A stretch of 43,660 nt of DNA from Synergistaceae bacterium (GTDB taxonomy: Bacteria > Synergistota > Synergistia > Synergistales > Aminobacteriaceae), in contig JAFVEW010000249.1 of assembly GCA_017475805.1 (NCBI GenBank), positions 1 through 43,660 of the forward strand. The letters run 5' to 3'. A model generated the notes under the pieces. That model was not told the origin of the DNA. It searched no databases and worked only from the letters and a program-made list of their open reading frames with translations. Of the stretch, positions 21,798 through 28,933 are shown piece after piece. The position numbers and the translations under genes were made by a program. Each line of letters begins with the position of its first letter. The first letter of the stretch is position 1.

Positions 21798-22287
21798 AGT
21801 ATTTGAACAATGCCGAAAAAATCCACAAAATCAATATCAAAATTGTAAAAATTGTCGTCAAATTAATTCTAATTCTGTTGTTGTTTGTTCTGAAAAAAAG
21901 AGTCGATACGCGCTCCAAAATCCTAACCATGTATCTATTACAATATTTCATGTCGATGGTGGCGTTGTACGTGATGAGGAATGTTGTCGTAAATGTGATT
22001 ACATTTATGATATAAGTATGCCGCTTAAATCTATTGCTATTTTTATAGAATTAAAAGGGAAACATCTTGTTGATGCTTTAGAACAGATTGAAAATTCAGT
22101 AAAGCTTTTTATGCCTACTTTCAAAAAAACAATTATTTTGGGAAGAATTATTTGCAGTAGTGTTCCCAATATAGTTAATGATCCCAAATCGGTACAATTA
22201 GGGAAAAAGCTCAAAGCCCTTAAAGTTGATATGAAAATAGGAGAAAAAAATATGGAAGAATCATTAGTATCTTTGTCATCGAACTAA
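21787..22287 (+). CDS. PD-(D/E)XK-like nuclease partner of the ATPase
   Basis: A 166-residue protein. Pattern D71 (RKCDYIYD), then E88-L-K90-G (IFIELKGK), then a helix with Q100 (ALEQIENSV), the spacing of PD-(D/E)XK nucleases. The N-terminal third is cysteine-rich: C3, C9, C20, C23, C34, then C66, C67 and C70 just ahead of D71, a possible zinc site. Overlaps the ATPase gene by 11 bases, so translation is coupled. A nuclease effector controlled by the ATPase is the working idea. The motif is short, so the fold needs testing. Confidence 0.6.
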   Translation: MVCEVFEQCRKNPQNQYQNCKNCRQINSNSVVVCSEKKSRYALQNPNHVSITIFHVDGGVVRDEECCRKCDYIYDISMPLKSIAIFIELKGKHLVDALEQIENSVKLFMPTFKKTIILGRIICSSVPNIVNDPKSVQLGKKLKALKVDMKIGEKNMEESLVSLSSN

Positions 22288-22374
22288 AAAATTTGCTTAT
22301 TTAGACTTCGTTTGATCAGATACTGCTCCTCGATATATGAAATATATTCCTACATGGGGCGTAATTTTAACTTG

Positions 22375-22408
22375 CCTGTAATTTGCTGAAATTAAACAGG
22401 AATTTTTT
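22375..22408 (+). terminator. Terminator of the cargo operon
   Basis: CCTGTAATTT (22375-22384), GCTG loop, AAATT-AA-ACAGG (22389-22400, two-base bulge), then AATTTTTT. About 90 bases after the nuclease-like gene. Confidence 0.6.
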
Positions 22409-22508
22409 ATAATTTTGAGAAAATAAGATTTTTCATAAGTTTTAGAGACAAGTTTAACTTGCTCGTAACTTGCGGAAAGTTTGTAGCTCATGAAAATAGC
22501 TTTTGTTT

Positions 22509-22541
22509 AGCCTCGTACTGTAAAAAGCGCGGGGCTTTTTT
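22509..22541 (+). terminator. Terminator just before the head genes
   Basis: AGCCTCG (22509-22515) pairs with CGGGGCT (22530-22536; one T-G wobble), followed by a T-run to 22541. Only 15 bases before the first head gene, so late transcription must pass it. Confidence 0.7.
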
Positions 22542-22556
22542 AATGGAAAAATACAG

Positions 22557-22793
22557 ATGAAAACAAAAATTAAAGAAAATTTATACATAGCTGAAAAACG
22601 GTTAGAGCGTTATCTAAATGCTGAAGAGGCTATTTTATCTGGCCAGTCTTACGAGATGGGCGATAGAAAATTAACCCGTGCAAATTTGAAGGACGTTGTA
22701 AACACAATAAATTCTTTGAAGAAGGAAATAGCCGCGCTCGAAACAATATTAAACGGGCGAGCGCGTGTCAGAATAGTTAGGCCGAGTTGGTGA
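22557..22793 (+). CDS. DUF6148/gpW-like head-tail joining protein
   Basis: A 78-residue helical protein. AEKRLERYLNAEEAILSGQS, then YEMGDRKLTRANLKDV and a final helix, match the DUF6148 pattern often placed directly before lambda-family portal genes, similar in size and position to lambda gpW. Probably a small head-completion factor. Followed after 7 bases by the portal. Confidence 0.8.
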   Translation: MKTKIKENLYIAEKRLERYLNAEEAILSGQSYEMGDRKLTRANLKDVVNTINSLKKEIAALETILNGRARVRIVRPSW

Positions 22794-22800
22794 TTAAATT

Positions 22801-24405
22801 GTGAGAAAGAAATTTATAGAATTTATAAAAAACAAATTTAACATAAAAAATTCAGGCTACTCACATTATGGAGCAAGCAGATTTAAGCCAAGCGTCAGCG
22901 CATGGAACTCACTTTCCAAATCTCCTGCCGAAGATATTAGCGACAATCTTGAATTATTGCGCGAACGTTCAAGAGATTTATACGCAGGCGGCGGCCCTTT
23001 AGGTCGCGGAGCTGTCGATAGATTAGTGCTAAATGCCGTCGGTCCCGGCTTGGTATTAAATTGCAGGATTGACGCTGAATATTTAGGTCTGAACGAAGCA
23101 GAGGCCGAACAGTGGGAACACAACACCGAACGCGAATTTGCATTTTGGGCTGAAAGTAAAGACTGTGATGTCGCCCGCAGCATGAATTTTTACGAGTTAC
23201 AAAATTTAGCTTTTAAGTCAGTTTTGCTCAACGGCGACGCTCTCGTTGCAATGCCGATGAGACATACAAAGGATTTTCCTTATGATCTAAGGGTTTCATT
23301 AATCGAGGGCGACAGGCTCAAAGACCCGCCTATTAAAACTTATAAAACCATGATTGACGGCGGCGTCGAATTTGATGATGACGGGAAACCTATCGCTTAT
23401 CACATTACAAATAGACACCCTGACAGCGAAATCACAGGACAGCCAATGCTTAAATATACAAGAGTTCCTGCCTTCGGACATTTAACAGGACGGCGTAATA
23501 TTTTGCATTTACTGCCTTTAGAACGTATCGGACAGCATAGAGGCGTGCCGTTTTTAGCTCCTGTTATCGAAACGTTAAAGCAGTTGGGACGCTATTCTGA
23601 CGCTGAATTAATGGCGGCTGTAATAGGTGGAATTTTTGCGATTTTCTTCACACGTAACATTGATGATAACGGAGATTTATTAGACTATGCCGGTGAAGAC
23701 GGAATGTTAGATGAGCTTGATGTCCGTAAGCAAAGACAAAAAGAAATGCAAGAATGGAAAGAAAAATTGCAGTCTATTGGTATTGATGCAATGTACGGCG
23801 CAATGGCTCAATTACCCGAAGGAGTTAAGCCCGCGTCTGTATCTCCGGCGCGTCCTAATTCTGCTTTTGACGCTTTTGTTACAGCTTTAGTTAGACAAAT
23901 TGGCAGCGCGTTAGGGCTTCCTGCCGAAGTTTTGTTGCTAAATTTCACGAGTTCTTACTCAGCAAGTCGCGGCGCATTGCTCGAAGCATGGAAATTATTT
24001 CGATATTGGCGGCAATGGTGGATTAGTAATTTTTGCCAGCCTATTTTTGAAGAATGGCTCAGTGAGGCCGTTTTGAAAGGCCGAGTTAAAGCTCCGGGAT
24101 TTTTCGATGACCCAATGATTAGGTACGCTTATTCGTGGGCAGATTGGACGGGACCGTCGCAAGGTCAATTAGACCCTGTAGCTGAAGTCAAGGCCGCAGT
24201 TTTACGCGTAGAGAACGGATTTAGCACACGACAGCGCGAAACTGCAGAACTAACGGGCGGAGACTTTGAATTAAATCACCGCCAGCGTGTTAAGGAAGAA
24301 AAAATGAGACAGGAAGCGGGGTTTACCTCAACACCTGCAGACAAAATTAACGAGAAGGAGGACAGCACAAGAGATGTGGAAAATAACAAATCAAAGCGCG
24401 AATGA
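22801..24405 (+). CDS. Portal protein, lambda family
   Basis: A 534-residue protein of the lambda gpB type (PF05136). Features seen: RSRDLYAGGGPLGRGAVDRL near the start, a GPGLVLNCRID segment, LEGDRL-like SLIEGDRLKDPP, and the late NFTSSYSASRGALLEAWKLF wing/crown motif (about 380-400). It forms the dodecameric DNA gate at one vertex. The start is GTG at 22801 with a weak GGTGAT site; the C-terminal tail is charged. Overlaps the protease gene by 32 bases. Confidence 0.95.
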   Translation: MRKKFIEFIKNKFNIKNSGYSHYGASRFKPSVSAWNSLSKSPAEDISDNLELLRERSRDLYAGGGPLGRGAVDRLVLNAVGPGLVLNCRIDAEYLGLNEAEAEQWEHNTEREFAFWAESKDCDVARSMNFYELQNLAFKSVLLNGDALVAMPMRHTKDFPYDLRVSLIEGDRLKDPPIKTYKTMIDGGVEFDDDGKPIAYHITNRHPDSEITGQPMLKYTRVPAFGHLTGRRNILHLLPLERIGQHRGVPFLAPVIETLKQLGRYSDAELMAAVIGGIFAIFFTRNIDDNGDLLDYAGEDGMLDELDVRKQRQKEMQEWKEKLQSIGIDAMYGAMAQLPEGVKPASVSPARPNSAFDAFVTALVRQIGSALGLPAEVLLLNFTSSYSASRGALLEAWKLFRYWRQWWISNFCQPIFEEWLSEAVLKGRVKAPGFFDDPMIRYAYSWADWTGPSQGQLDPVAEVKAAVLRVENGFSTRQRETAELTGGDFELNHRQRVKEEKMRQEAGFTSTPADKINEKEDSTRDVENNKSKRE

Positions 24406-25435
24406 AGCTGAGATTTTGCTTTATGATGAAATTGCAAATTTTGATGACGAAGAATGGGGATATACAAGCGCAAAAGGAATAATTAACAAAATAAAAGCAC
24501 TTGGTAATATCCAAAACTTCACGCTGAGAATAAATAGCGTTGGCGGCAACATTTTTGAAGCTCAGGCAATGTACAGCTATTTGAAGTCGCACCCAGCGAA
24601 TATCACTGTAAGAGTTGACGGAATAGCGGCAAGCGCGGCGAGTTTAGTTGCTATGGCCGGAAATAAAATCATCATGCCCGAAAATGCCTTGATGATGATA
24701 CACAATCCCGCTGGAGGCTGCTACGGCGAAGCTGAAGACATGCGGGAAGTCGCTGAAATTTTAGATAAAGTGCGCGACACATTGGCTAACGTTTATATTG
24801 CTAAGACTGGTCTTGAGCGTGAAAAAGTCGTAGCAATGATGAACGACGAAACGTGGCTGACTGCAAACGAAGCGCATGACCTGAAATTTTGCGATGAGGT
24901 TGAAAAAGCCGTTGAAATTACTGCTATGGCGGTAAAAAGCGGAACAATTTTTAAGAGTGGTTTCGGTTTCGCTCGCGTTGACGAGAATTTGAGCGCGAAA
25001 TTGCCGAAAAACGCTGTAAAAATCAATGTTCAAAATAAAGTTACAAAAACACAAACGGAGGAGAAAAACGAAATGGATGTTAAAAACGTTGCAGAACTTG
25101 AAAAAGCATATCCTGAACTCGTTGTCGAGATCAGAAATAGTGCTACAAACACAGAACGCGAGAGGTTAAAAACTCTTGACAGCCTTAACGCTGCCGGACG
25201 TGAAGCAATAATCGCAAAGGCAAAATATGAAGAGCCAAAAGACGCGAGAGACGTTGCTATCGAGCTTTTAACAGCAGATAAGGCACAAGCTCAGTTAAAC
25301 GCTTTATATCAGGACGCAGGCGCGATCAATGGCGCAGTTTTACCGCAAAAGACAACGCCGGACGCAAAAGCCGACGAAGAAGCAGCTATAAACGCTGTCG
25401 TGGACGAAATTAGCAGAATGAGAGGTTATAAATAA
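24374..25435 (+). CDS. ClpP-like head maturation protease with scaffold C-terminus
   Basis: A 353-residue protein. Residues about 15-190 form a ClpP-type serine protease: RINSVGGNIFEA oxyanion-type loop, nucleophile S87 in GIAASAAS, H110 in MMIHNP, and an Asp near 158 in NDETWLTANEA. The C-terminal part (about 234-353) is charged and helical, typical of a scaffold. An in-frame internal ATG with a strong ribosome site at residue 234 would make the scaffold alone. Expected to build and then process the prohead. AAGGAGG precedes the start. Confidence 0.93.
   Translation: MWKITNQSANEAEILLYDEIANFDDEEWGYTSAKGIINKIKALGNIQNFTLRINSVGGNIFEAQAMYSYLKSHPANITVRVDGIAASAASLVAMAGNKIIMPENALMMIHNPAGGCYGEAEDMREVAEILDKVRDTLANVYIAKTGLEREKVVAMMNDETWLTANEAHDLKFCDEVEKAVEITAMAVKSGTIFKSGFGFARVDENLSAKLPKNAVKINVQNKVTKTQTEEKNEMDVKNVAELEKAYPELVVEIRNSATNTERERLKTLDSLNAAGREAIIAKAKYEEPKDARDVAIELLTADKAQAQLNALYQDAGAINGAVLPQKTTPDAKADEEAAINAVVDEISRMRGYK
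25073..25435 (+). CDS. Nested internal-start scaffold protein
   Basis: ATG at 25073 is in frame with the protease gene (codon 234) and has GGAGGAG 9 bases upstream, unusually strong for the inside of a gene. The product would be 120 residues, MDVKNVAELEKAYPELVVEI onward, fully helical and charged. The arrangement is that of lambda C and Nu3, where the scaffold is made from an internal start. Confidence 0.68.
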   Translation: MDVKNVAELEKAYPELVVEIRNSATNTERERLKTLDSLNAAGREAIIAKAKYEEPKDARDVAIELLTADKAQAQLNALYQDAGAINGAVLPQKTTPDAKADEEAAINAVVDEISRMRGYK

Positions 25436-25845
25436 TGGCTGATAAAACACAAGTCGAAGTTCAGTTAATAAAAAATGAAGGGACAATGCCGCCGCCCGAT
25501 GATTTAATCACTGGAAATTTAGGCGCAGTATACACAGATTTTATAAAACTTGCTGTAAAAGGCGATTTCAAGCGCGGCACTCTTTTAATGGCCGGTGCTG
25601 ACGGCCATGTAGCTTCAACGCAGGCCGGATTAGCAACTGCAAACGGAATTTGTATTCTTTGCGATGATATTTCAATCGGAGAGAATGAATTTGCCGAAGT
25701 TCCCGCGTATTTCGAGGGTGAATTTAACGACGCAAGAGTTATTTTCCCGTTTGAAGGTGAAGATGACGACCATGACACACTCGTTGAAGCAGTCCGTGAG
25801 ACGCTTCGCAAAAACAAAATCTTTTTGAGACATTTACACAAATAG
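25435..25845 (+). CDS. Head decoration protein, gpD-like
   Basis: A 136-residue protein directly after the protease (one-base overlap). The order protease-decoration-capsid and the pattern of a short beta-rich protein (KRGTLLMAGADGHVAST, NGICILCDDI) fit the head-decoration family (PF02924). It stabilises the expanded capsid. Acidic stretch EGEDDDHD near the C-terminus. Confidence 0.85.
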   Translation: MADKTQVEVQLIKNEGTMPPPDDLITGNLGAVYTDFIKLAVKGDFKRGTLLMAGADGHVASTQAGLATANGICILCDDISIGENEFAEVPAYFEGEFNDARVIFPFEGEDDDHDTLVEAVRETLRKNKIFLRHLHK

Positions 25846-25860
25846 GAGTGAGAAAATAGT

Positions 25861-26925
25861 ATGAGAGATTTTTACGAGCCGAGATTTTTAGCTGGCGTAA
25901 TTAAGAGGACGCCTGGATTAAAAACATTTTTCAAGACGCGTTTTTTCAAAAATAAAATAACTTTTCCAACTGAGAAAGGTAGTTTTGAATTTCAGGATAA
26001 TAAACGCAGATTAGCTCCTTATGTCAATGCGCGGCTTGGTTCAGAGCCAATAGAACGCGACGAATTTTCGCTCAAAACTTACTCTGCGCCGCTTATCGCT
26101 CCGAATAGGGTAATTACTAATGATACACTTGCGCAGTTATTACTCGGTGAAAGTTTTTGGAACTCAGGCGTAACTCCTGATGAAAGAGCCGCAAAAATCG
26201 CAGCTCAGGACATTATGGATTTACAAGATACAATCACACGCCGCGAAGAGTTTATGTGTGCAAGAGTAAAGCAGGACGGTAAACTCGCTATTAAAGGCAA
26301 AGGCGTAAACGAAGTCGTTGACTATGGCTTTGAAAATATTACAACTGTCGGAGCTTCCGACCGCTGGACTACAACGTTTGACATCATGGGACAGCTTAGT
26401 ACTATAGCCCGTGAAATGAGTAAGGACGGTATTAATCCCGACATGCTGATTTTAGGAAATGCCGCAGCGGACATGATTTTGAAGAACGAACGCTATTTGA
26501 AATTATTGGATAACCGCCGCGTCGAAATAGGCGAGATTAAGCCAGCAGAATTAGAAGGCGGAATAACTTATCTCGGAAGAATTATTGTGCCGGGCGCGTC
26601 ATTCGAGCTTTACAGCTATAACGAGTGGTATCCTGACACAACGGATTTAGACACAGACGGACAGCCTAAATTAAAGCCGCTTGTCGATCCTGAAACTGTT
26701 ATCATTCAATCAAGCCGCGAACGTAATTCAATGCTTTACGGCGCAGTTACACACGTTGATAAAACAGGAAATTGGGTTACTCACATGGACGAATATGTGC
26801 CGCGCACATGGTTCACGGAAAATCCGAGCCAGAAATTTATCGAGATTTCTTCACGCCCGCTTCCCATGCCGCATGACTTAAAGTCTTGGTATGTCCTTAA
26901 AGGCGTTATCACAGGTGCAGCATGA
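25861..26925 (+). CDS. Major capsid protein, gpE family
   Basis: A 354-residue protein of the lambda gpE type (PF03864). FLAGVIKRTPGLKTFFKTRF at the start, YVNARLGSEPIERDEFSLKT, then a long alpha/beta part ending with SRPLPMPHDLKSWYVLKGVI, all in family order and length. Main shell protein, HK97 fold. AGGAGTGAG lies before the ATG. High expression expected. Confidence 0.95.
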   Translation: MRDFYEPRFLAGVIKRTPGLKTFFKTRFFKNKITFPTEKGSFEFQDNKRRLAPYVNARLGSEPIERDEFSLKTYSAPLIAPNRVITNDTLAQLLLGESFWNSGVTPDERAAKIAAQDIMDLQDTITRREEFMCARVKQDGKLAIKGKGVNEVVDYGFENITTVGASDRWTTTFDIMGQLSTIAREMSKDGINPDMLILGNAAADMILKNERYLKLLDNRRVEIGEIKPAELEGGITYLGRIIVPGASFELYSYNEWYPDTTDLDTDGQPKLKPLVDPETVIIQSSRERNSMLYGAVTHVDKTGNWVTHMDEYVPRTWFTENPSQKFIEISSRPLPMPHDLKSWYVLKGVITGAA

Positions 26926-27128
26926 TTATATTAAAACATGGCAAATTTATTTCCGGCGCGAGAATATTTAGAGCAGGTGCTATATTGCCCGATAACGCTG
27001 ACACACAAGGACTTGTATCTCATGGATTGGCCGAAATTGTTGCGGACACTCCTAAGAAAGCAGCAAAATCTGCAAGAAAACCTGAGCCAGTCGAACCAGT
27101 ACAGGAAAATGCTCAAGTCAATTCATGA
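26922..27128 (+). CDS. Small capsid-adjacent hypothetical protein
   Basis: A 68-residue protein starting with an ATGA overlap of the capsid gene. The first 40 residues are beta-like (IILKHGKFISGARIFRAGAI), the rest a basic, Pro/Ala/Glu-rich tail. Similar short proteins follow the capsid gene in many related phages; function unknown, possibly connector-related. Confidence 0.72.
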   Translation: MIILKHGKFISGARIFRAGAILPDNADTQGLVSHGLAEIVADTPKKAAKSARKPEPVEPVQENAQVNS

Positions 27129-27480
27129 TATTTACTCGCGAAATAAGACGTTTATAGATTTTGAAGCACACGACCTCGAAGACGGCGCAGTATGGTTTAA
27201 TGATTCAGAGTTTGCACGTTATCACGATATAAATGGTAAAAAAATTCTTGCGGTATTCACCAATGATGTAAAAAATAAAAGCATTAATATTCGTGTTGGC
27301 AATAACGAAAACCCCGAAGGCATAGCAAAAAGCTCAGGGGTTTTATTTATTCGTGCAAAAGACTTGAAGCGGCCTATTAAAGCTGACTCTTCTCTTCAAC
27401 TTGACGGGGAATTATACACAGTTTCAGAGGCAAGTTTGCAAGGTCAAGTGTGGCGGATTGTTTTGGAGGCTAATCGATGA
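27109..27480 (+). CDS. Head-tail joining protein (FII-like)
   Basis: A 123-residue beta-rich protein. The end (LQLDGELYTVSEASLQGQVW) is typical of lambda FII/head-tail connector proteins. The start is uncertain: ATG at 27109 is the last in-frame ATG before the conserved part but has only a weak AGGAA site. Upstream in-frame sequence lies inside the previous gene. A terminator-like hairpin lies within it at 27308-27344. Confidence 0.75.
   Translation: MLKSIHDIYSRNKTFIDFEAHDLEDGAVWFNDSEFARYHDINGKKILAVFTNDVKNKSINIRVGNNENPEGIAKSSGVLFIRAKDLKRPIKADSSLQLDGELYTVSEASLQGQVWRIVLEANR
27308..27344 (+). terminator. Intragenic terminator-like hairpin
   Basis: AAAACCCC (27308-27315), 21-base loop, GGGGTTTT (27337-27344), then ATTTAT. 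Eight-bp perfect stem inside the joining-protein gene. Confidence 0.45.
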
Positions 27481-28049
27481 AAATTGATGTTCGCGTAGAT
27501 CAGGCTTATCTTAACAATGCTTACAAAGCACTTCGTTCAATTCCAGGAGCTTTCCCTCGCGCTGTAGCCGCTGCTTCAAACAGAACTCTTGAAACAATGC
27601 GGACAGACACAGTACGCGAAACAAAGGAGCGTTATTTTGCTAAGCCTGGCGACATCAGGAAAACAATAACACTCAAAAAAGCCAGTGTTGGTAATTTATC
27701 AGGCGTAATGCTTTCTCGCGGTACTCGTAAAAATTTAACTAAATATCAAGTTACTCCCAAATCTCCTCAAGCTGGACGCAAAAAAGGATTTATGGGAGCA
27801 GTTAAGCGTGAGGGCGGCTTGAAACCGTTGCCTAAAGGTACATTCATGATAAACACACCAAATGCCGGCCCTGTTTTATTTGTTAGAACTTCATCAGGAA
27901 AATGGGGAATAAAACATGTACATTCGCCGTCAATACCGCAAATTATAAAAAATAAAGAGACGGTTGACGTTGTAGAAACACATGCACAGAAAGTTTTTAT
28001 AGAGCGTCTTAACCATGAAGTTTTGCGTATGTTAGGTGCTTTACCATGA
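27477..28049 (+). CDS. Minor tail protein Z-like
   Basis: A 190-residue basic protein of the GpZ type (PF06763): VAAASNRTLETMRTDTVRET near residues 35-55, RYFAKPGDIRKTITLKKA, and GLKPLPKGTFMI in the centre. Acts near the head-tail interface in lambda-like phages. Overlaps the upstream gene by 4 bases and the next by ATGA. Confidence 0.85.
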   Translation: MKIDVRVDQAYLNNAYKALRSIPGAFPRAVAAASNRTLETMRTDTVRETKERYFAKPGDIRKTITLKKASVGNLSGVMLSRGTRKNLTKYQVTPKSPQAGRKKGFMGAVKREGGLKPLPKGTFMINTPNAGPVLFVRTSSGKWGIKHVHSPSIPQIIKNKETVDVVETHAQKVFIERLNHEVLRMLGALP

Positions 28050-28111
28050 AAAGATACAAGCCTTTTATGTGGGTTGCAAACGGCCTTTGGGCATTAGATA
28101 AAGGAGCAGGA

Positions 28112-28639
28112 ATGATTGAGATTAATTTGCTTGACGCTCTTGTTACAGAGTTAAGCGAAGTTTTTAAGGATTATGAACTTCCGGCAAAAAGCGGATTATT
28201 GCAAAATGTCAAAGTTTTCGCGCAATATTTGCCGCAGCCTTCAGCTATTGAATTTAATGATGACGACGATGACAACGGAGAAATAGCTCCTCAAGGTTAT
28301 GCGCCTGCAGATATTGAGGCAAATTTCCCTTGCGTCATAGTCAAGTTAGATGACACGACCATTAAAGAGGAAGGAACGCTGGACGCTGTAAGAATTAATG
28401 TGCGTTTCTTAGTCGGGATTTATGATAATAATCCTGACTGTCAGGGCTATCGCGATGTTTTAAGTATTATCGAAAAAACACAGCAATATTTACTCGGAAT
28501 GCCCAACAGAATTTTACAAAATCGTTATCAACTACAAATGCCGATGAGAAGCTATTTATTCGAGGAACAAGCGTGGCCGGTTTACTTCGGACAAATTGAA
28601 ACAGTCTGGGAGACCGGACGGCCTTTGATGAGTTTTTAA
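28112..28639 (+). CDS. Tail terminator-like protein
   Basis: A 175-residue protein, start chosen at ATG 28112 because AAAGGAG stands just before it. An in-frame ATG at 28046 would add 22 residues and has the ATGA overlap but a weaker site. MIEINLLDALVTELSEVFKD at the start, an acidic insert DDDDDNGE (about 50-57), and RINVRFLVGIYDNNPDCQGY are the recognisable blocks. Size and position (after Z, before sheath) fit a tail completion/terminator protein. Confidence 0.7.
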   Translation: MIEINLLDALVTELSEVFKDYELPAKSGLLQNVKVFAQYLPQPSAIEFNDDDDDNGEIAPQGYAPADIEANFPCVIVKLDDTTIKEEGTLDAVRINVRFLVGIYDNNPDCQGYRDVLSIIEKTQQYLLGMPNRILQNRYQLQMPMRSYLFEEQAWPVYFGQIETVWETGRPLMSF

Positions 28640-28651
28640 GGAGTGAGAAAA

Positions 28652-28927
28652 ATGGAAGATGAAATGATTGTGAATGACGAGCCTATGATTTATACAGGGC
28701 CGAATATCTTTCCGCTGGCAATGCAAAAATTTCAGGTATTTTCGGGAGGCTTGCCTCCATACGTTGAACGTGCCATTGAGAAAATTCCTGAGATTAAAGC
28801 ATTAATTGTGCCGGTTAGCGAACTTGAAAATATGAGAACAAAAATTGAAAAGTCCGGGACGAGAGAAGCCCGGATTTTTTATAACGTTGAAAAAGAAGCT
28901 GAAAAAATCAGATCGAAAAGGAAGTGA
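28652..28927 (+). CDS. Small hypothetical protein before the sheath
   Basis: A 91-residue protein, start ATG 28652 behind AAGGAGTG. Contains PNIFPLAMQKFQVFSGGLPP, then a helical charged end. Similar small proteins precede sheath genes in other contractile phages. A perfect terminator hairpin lies inside the gene (28853-28880). Function unknown. Confidence 0.7.
   Translation: MEDEMIVNDEPMIYTGPNIFPLAMQKFQVFSGGLPPYVERAIEKIPEIKALIVPVSELENMRTKIEKSGTREARIFYNVEKEAEKIRSKRK
28853..28880 (+). terminator. Intragenic rho-independent terminator
   Basis: TCCGGG (28853-28858), 10-base loop, CCCGGA (28869-28874), then six T (28875-28880). A textbook terminator within a protein-coding gene, about 50 bases before the sheath gene. 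Confidence 0.72.
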
Positions 28928-28933
28928 AAATAA

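Larger units (their letters stand above)
22288..22556. other. Gene-free stretch with terminators and imperfect direct repeats
   Basis: No convincing gene. TTTAACTTGC begins at 22366 and 22453 and the following 16 bases are similar, giving a 26-bp imperfect direct repeat 87 bp apart. CAAGTTTAACTTG (22449-22461) is a palindrome with a central T. Two terminators lie at 22375-22408 and 22509-22541. A 64-codon minus-strand frame without a ribosome site was judged noncoding. Confidence 0.55.

Noticed and set aside
22297..22491. A 64-codon minus-strand reading frame with an internal protein-level repeat
   Set aside because: No ribosome site before its ATG, covers two terminators, and the repeat is explained by the DNA direct repeat.
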